This document shows positions 60,366 to 64,000 of a stretch of 64,000 nt of DNA, piece after piece. The position numbers were made by a program, and so were the translations under genes. Each line of letters opens with the position of its first letter. Position 1 is the stretch's first letter. The notes under the pieces were generated by a model. That model searched no databases. It was not told where the DNA came from and worked only from the letters and a program-made list of their open reading frames with translations. The stretch is from Herbiconiux sp. (GTDB lineage: Bacteria > Actinomycetota > Actinomycetes > Actinomycetales > Microbacteriaceae), in NCBI RefSeq assembly GCF_023264895.1, contig NZ_JAHFUY010000020.1:1-64000 (forward strand). Direction: 5' to 3'.

Positions 60366-61402
60366 TCGGGTACTACGTGCACCATCAGGGGCGCGGGCAC
60401 TCCTCCCGGGCCGTCGCCATCGCCGCCCGGTTGGGCCGCGATGTCACGGGACTCTCGTCGTCGCCGCGACCGGATGGCTGGCCGGGGGAGTGGATCGTGC
60501 TGCCGCGCGACGACGGGCCCGCGGCCGATCTCGGGAGCGGCGGTGTCGCATCCGATGCTCCGGATGCCGGCGGCGCGCTGCACTGGGCACCGCTTCGGCA
60601 CGAGGGCTTCCGGCAGCGGTCGGCGAACATCTCGGAGTGGATCGAGCGGACCCGGCCCGCGGCGATGGTCGTGGACGTCTCGGTGGAGGTGGCTCTGCTG
60701 GCGCGACTGCACGGGGTCCCGGTGGTGAGCGTCGTGCTGCCGGGTGAGCGCTCCGACGGGCCGCATCGGCTCGGGTTCGGAGTGTCGAGCGCGCTCGTCG
60801 CCGCCTGGCCGCCGGCCGCGACGGGCATGGTGAGTGGGCTGTCGGCATCCGATGCCGGGCGGGTCGAGGCGGTCGGCGCGATCTCGCGGCGGCCGCCGTC
60901 GACGAGTGCGCTGGGCTCGAGCGCGACGGGCCGGCGGGTGCTCGTGCTCGGAGGTGCGGGTGGCGGCGGAGCGGATGAGCAGGCCCTGCAGCGGGCGCGC
61001 GCCGAGACCCCGGACTGGCACTGGGACGTGGTGGGCGGAACGAGCGGGCGCTGGGTCGAGGATCCCTGGCCGCTCATCGTGGCCGCCGACGTCGTGGTGG
61101 CGCACGCGGGGCAGAACGCGATCGCCGAGATCGCGGCCGCGCGGCGCCCCGCGGTGATCGTGCCGGAGGACCGCCCACACGACGAGCAGCGGACGACGGC
61201 GGCCGTGCTGCAGCGGCCCGAGTGGCCGGCAGTCGTGCTCGAGCGGTTGCCCTCCTCGGGCTGGCGGGCGCTGCTCGAGCAGGCGGCGGCTCAGGACGGT
61301 GAGCTGTGGCAGGGCTGGAACGACGGGCTGGGCGCCGAGCGCGCCGCCGCCGCCATCCGCCGCGTCGCCGATGCCGCCCGCGTGCCGGAGGTGGTGTCGT
61401 GA
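60362..61402 (+). CDS. Glycosyltransferase (MurG/GT28-like)
   Basis: YYVHHQGRGHSSRAVAIAARL; VVAHAGQNAIAEIAAARRPAVIVPEDRPHDEQ. Confidence 0.87.
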   Translation: MIGYYVHHQGRGHSSRAVAIAARLGRDVTGLSSSPRPDGWPGEWIVLPRDDGPAADLGSGGVASDAPDAGGALHWAPLRHEGFRQRSANISEWIERTRPAAMVVDVSVEVALLARLHGVPVVSVVLPGERSDGPHRLGFGVSSALVAAWPPAATGMVSGLSASDAGRVEAVGAISRRPPSTSALGSSATGRRVLVLGGAGGGGADEQALQRARAETPDWHWDVVGGTSGRWVEDPWPLIVAADVVVAHAGQNAIAEIAAARRPAVIVPEDRPHDEQRTTAAVLQRPEWPAVVLERLPSSGWRALLEQAAAQDGELWQGWNDGLGAERAAAAIRRVADAARVPEVVS

Positions 61403-62223
61403 GCCGCACCGCCGTGATCACGATCGTGCACGGCCGCCGAGGCCACCTCCTGCTGCAGCGGCGCGCGCTCGGCCGGGAGGGGGAGCAGCCGGATCTCCAC
61501 GTCGTGGTGGCGATGGACGACGAGGACCTCGTGCGCTCGACGGCCCCCGAACTCGAGGGCGTGCACCTCGTGAGCCTCCCCACCACCGATCACGGGCTGC
61601 CCCTGGCGCGGGCCCGCAACCTCGGTGCGGCGACGGCCCGCGCGCTGGGTGCCGACGTGCTCGTCTTCCTCGACGTCGACTGCGTGCCGGGCCCGGGAGC
61701 CGTGGCTGCCTACGCGCAGGCGGCCGCCGATCCGGAGCTCGCCGATCGCCTGCTCTGCGGTCCGGTCACCTATCTTCCCCCTGCCCCCGACGGGGGCTAC
61801 GACCTCGATCGCCTCGCCGACGCGGATGCCCCGCACCCGGCACGGCCGGCTCCGTTGCCGGGTGAGGTCTCGCTCGGTGGGGCGCACGAGTTGTTCTGGT
61901 CGCTGTCGTTCGCGCTCACGGTGCCGACCTGGCGGCGTCTCGGCGGCTTCTCGGAGGAGTACGCGGGCTACGGCGGCGAGGACACCGACTTCGCCTACCG
62001 GGCGCGGGATGCCGATGTCGAGCTGGCGTGGATCGGATCGGCACGCGCCTACCACCAGCACCACCCCGTGAGCAGCCCGCCCGTCGAGCACCTGGACGAG
62101 ATCATCCGGAACGCGACGATCTTCCACCGCCGGTGGGGCACCTGGCCGATGACGGGCTGGCTCGAGCGCTTCGAGGAGCTGGGGCTCGTGGTGCGCTCGG
62201 AGGCAGGGCTCTTCCGCGCCTGA
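61399..62223 (+). CDS. Glycosyltransferase family 2 (galactosyltransferase-like)
   Basis: LARARNLGAATARALGADVLVFLDVDCVPGPG; GGFSEEYAGYGGEDTDFAYRA. Confidence 0.92.
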   Translation: MSRTAVITIVHGRRGHLLLQRRALGREGEQPDLHVVVAMDDEDLVRSTAPELEGVHLVSLPTTDHGLPLARARNLGAATARALGADVLVFLDVDCVPGPGAVAAYAQAAADPELADRLLCGPVTYLPPAPDGGYDLDRLADADAPHPARPAPLPGEVSLGGAHELFWSLSFALTVPTWRRLGGFSEEYAGYGGEDTDFAYRARDADVELAWIGSARAYHQHHPVSSPPVEHLDEIIRNATIFHRRWGTWPMTGWLERFEELGLVVRSEAGLFRA

Positions 62224-62258
62224 CTCCGTTAACCAGCCGGAGGTGGGATGGTGAGGGA

Positions 62259-62624
62259 ATGAAGAGCGTGAAATACGGAGCGGAGGCGTTCCAGACCTCC
62301 GACGCCGTGGCAGACGCGATGATGACCTTCGCGGCGTCTCTGAGGTCGATGGACCACGGGCTGCTCGTGACGGTGCCGACGATCGAGGAGGACGGCCGCG
62401 AGGGGTCCATCTCGATCGTGCTCGGGCCGGGCATCCCCATCCTCTCGAGGCCCAGTGTCTCCGATGTGGCCGATCCGGAGGCGGTCGCCCTGCTCGAGCA
62501 GATGTCGAGCGCCACCCGCAAGCGGACCACCTCGAGTGCGGTCGTGCCGGGCGAGACCGGGCCCGACATCGCCGTGCACCTCAACCTCGCCGAGGTCGAG
62601 CACGCCGAGCGGAACGGTCTCTGA
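62259..62624 (+). CDS. Hypothetical protein
   Basis: MKSVKYGAEAFQTSDAVADAMMTFAASL; TGATG coupling to next gene. Confidence 0.65.
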   Translation: MKSVKYGAEAFQTSDAVADAMMTFAASLRSMDHGLLVTVPTIEEDGREGSISIVLGPGIPILSRPSVSDVADPEAVALLEQMSSATRKRTTSSAVVPGETGPDIAVHLNLAEVEHAERNGL

Positions 62625-62920
62625 TGGGCCGGCTGCTCTACGGCCCGCAGGAGCGCGAGATCGAGTTCGCCGACCGCGTCCTCGCGCACGTGCAGGTCGT
62701 CATCGTGAGCAAGCTCCGGCGATCGGAGTCGTTCACGCTCTCCTGGGTGGGGCACGGCGAAGACGGCCGGACGACGGTGTGGATGCATCCGGCGGTGCCG
62801 ATCCAGTTCCAGTTCGACTCCACGAAGTCGCCGCAGCTGAACTCCGCCTGGCTCCAGGATCTCAATGCCGCGGCCGCCCGGGGCGACCTCCGCGTCTCGG
62901 AGGAGCCCGCATCCGGCTGA
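62624..62920 (+). CDS. DUF7882-like small protein (Microbacteriaceae-type; homologs sometimes labelled ATP-dependent DNA ligase)
   Basis: MGRLLYGPQEREIEFADRVLAHVQVVIVSKLRRSESFTLSW. Confidence 0.8.
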   Translation: MGRLLYGPQEREIEFADRVLAHVQVVIVSKLRRSESFTLSWVGHGEDGRTTVWMHPAVPIQFQFDSTKSPQLNSAWLQDLNAAAARGDLRVSEEPASG

Positions 62921-62967
62921 CGCCTCCTTCTATGTTGACGGCGTCCACTTTCTGCTAGCGTGACCGC

Positions 62968-63642
62968 ATGGTCAAGCTCAGAGTGCACAACCTCGCCGTG
63001 TCGCTGGACGGTTTCGCGACGGGGGAGGGGCAGTCGTTCGAGACGCCGTTCGGGCACGCCGGCGGGAGGCTCATGGAGTGGTTCTTCCCGACCCGCTCGT
63101 TCGTGCAGATGTCGGGCCACGAGGACGAGGCCGTCGGATCGGGCACCACGGGCGTCGACGACGCGTTCGCGGCGGCCACCGGTCGGGGGATCGGTGCCGA
63201 GATCATGGGACGCCGCAAGTTCGGCCCGCAGCAGGGGCCGTGGGAGGACGAGTCGTGGCGTGGCTGGTGGGGGGAGGAGCCGCCGTTCCATTCTCCGGTC
63301 GTCGTGCTCACCCATCACGAGCGGCCGGACCTCGTGGTGGGGGAGACGACGTTCCTCTTCCGCTCGCTGCCTCCCGTCGAGGCGCTCGCGCTGGCGACGG
63401 AGCTGGCCGGCGGGCTCGACGTGCGGCTCGGTGGCGGTCCCACCGTGGTCCGGGCGTTCCTCGAGGCCGACCTCGTCGACCACCTGCACCTCGTGGTGGT
63501 GCCGATCGTGCTCGGCCGGGGCGTGCGGGTCTGGGACGGTCTCGAGGGCCTCGAGGAGCGCTTCGACGTGGAGGTGACGGCGTCGCCCTCCGGTGTCGTG
63601 CACTACGTGCTCTCGCGCACCGGATCGCGGCCGGACGCCTGA
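62968..63642 (+). CDS. Dihydrofolate reductase family protein (RibD C-terminal-like)
   Basis: NLAVSLDGFATGEGQS ... GRRKFGP ... LGGGPTVVRAFLEADLVDHLHLVVVPIVLGRGVRVWDGL. Confidence 0.92.
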   Translation: MVKLRVHNLAVSLDGFATGEGQSFETPFGHAGGRLMEWFFPTRSFVQMSGHEDEAVGSGTTGVDDAFAAATGRGIGAEIMGRRKFGPQQGPWEDESWRGWWGEEPPFHSPVVVLTHHERPDLVVGETTFLFRSLPPVEALALATELAGGLDVRLGGGPTVVRAFLEADLVDHLHLVVVPIVLGRGVRVWDGLEGLEERFDVEVTASPSGVVHYVLSRTGSRPDA

Positions 63643-63644
63643 TC

Positions 63645-64000
63645 GTGAGTGCGGCGCACGAGACGGGGCCGTTCTTCCACGGCACCACCGCCGACCTCAG
63701 GCCGGGTGATCTGCTCTCGACGGGCTTCCGCTCGAACTACCGGCCTGACGTCGTGATGAACCACATCTACTTCACGGCGCTCGTCGACGGCGCCGGGCTC
63801 GCGGCGGAACTCGCGGCCGAGCTCGCGCCCGACGAGCGCGAGCCCCGGGTCTACCGCGTGGAACCGATGGGCGCCTTCGAGGACGACCCCAACGTGACCG
63901 ACAAGAAGTTCCCCGGCAACCCGACCCGCTCGTACCGCAGCACGAGCCCGCTGCGCGTGGTGGAGGAGATCACCGACTGGCCGCGGCTCGCTCCCGAGGC
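63645..64000 (+). CDS. arr: NAD(+)--rifampin ADP-ribosyltransferase (3' end beyond window)
   Basis: Manual translation VSAAHETGPFFHGTTADLRPGDLLSTGFRSNYRPDVVMNHIYFTALVDGAGLAAELAAE...RVYRVEPMGAFEDDPNVTDKKFPGNPTRSYRSTSPLRVVEEITDWPRL. Confidence 0.94.
   Translation, partial: MSAAHETGPFFHGTTADLRPGDLLSTGFRSNYRPDVVMNHIYFTALVDGAGLAAELAAELAPDEREPRVYRVEPMGAFEDDPNVTDKKFPGNPTRSYRSTSPLRVVEEITDWPRLAPE

Overview
High-GC actinobacterial chromosomal segment, most consistent with Microbacteriaceae (mycothiol-type dehydrogenase, DUF2510 proteins, actinobacterial ctaCDF/qcrCAB layout, a family resembling the Microbacteriaceae DUF7882 proteins). About 70 CDS are called. Because of the GC content most long overlapping ORFs in the track are antisense shadows; starts were trimmed to plausible RBS/ATG/GTG positions. 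Core modules: dnaE, hisD, nrdR, pyrD, erpA-like, aa3 oxidase plus bc1 complex (ctaC-D-F / ctaE-qcrC-A-B), trpD, glpF-glpK with divergent dhaK-L-M, mscR plus MBL hydrolase, glutaminase. No rRNA, tRNA, CRISPR, prophage or IS transposase was recognised. Most notable items: (1) a ~250 bp structured element with 21-bp perfect (31-bp imperfect) terminal inverted repeats filling the trpD/glpK convergent gap; (2) a Dam/D12-class methyltransferase-like protein whose catalytic DPPY is replaced, coupled to a DUF1801 gene; (3) a decayed MNT/HEPN (MntA-HepT) module with RX4H changed to RX4N; (4) a HAIR/HspR operator upstream of hsp20; (5) a four-gene glycosyltransferase cassette with every junction a 4-nt stop/start overlap; (6) a processive GT2 synthase coupled to a GH18/CBM protein; (7) a rifampin ADP-ribosyltransferase (arr) cut by the window edge and absent from the ORF track; (8) a 3x19-bp repeat carrying stop codons for both convergent genes.
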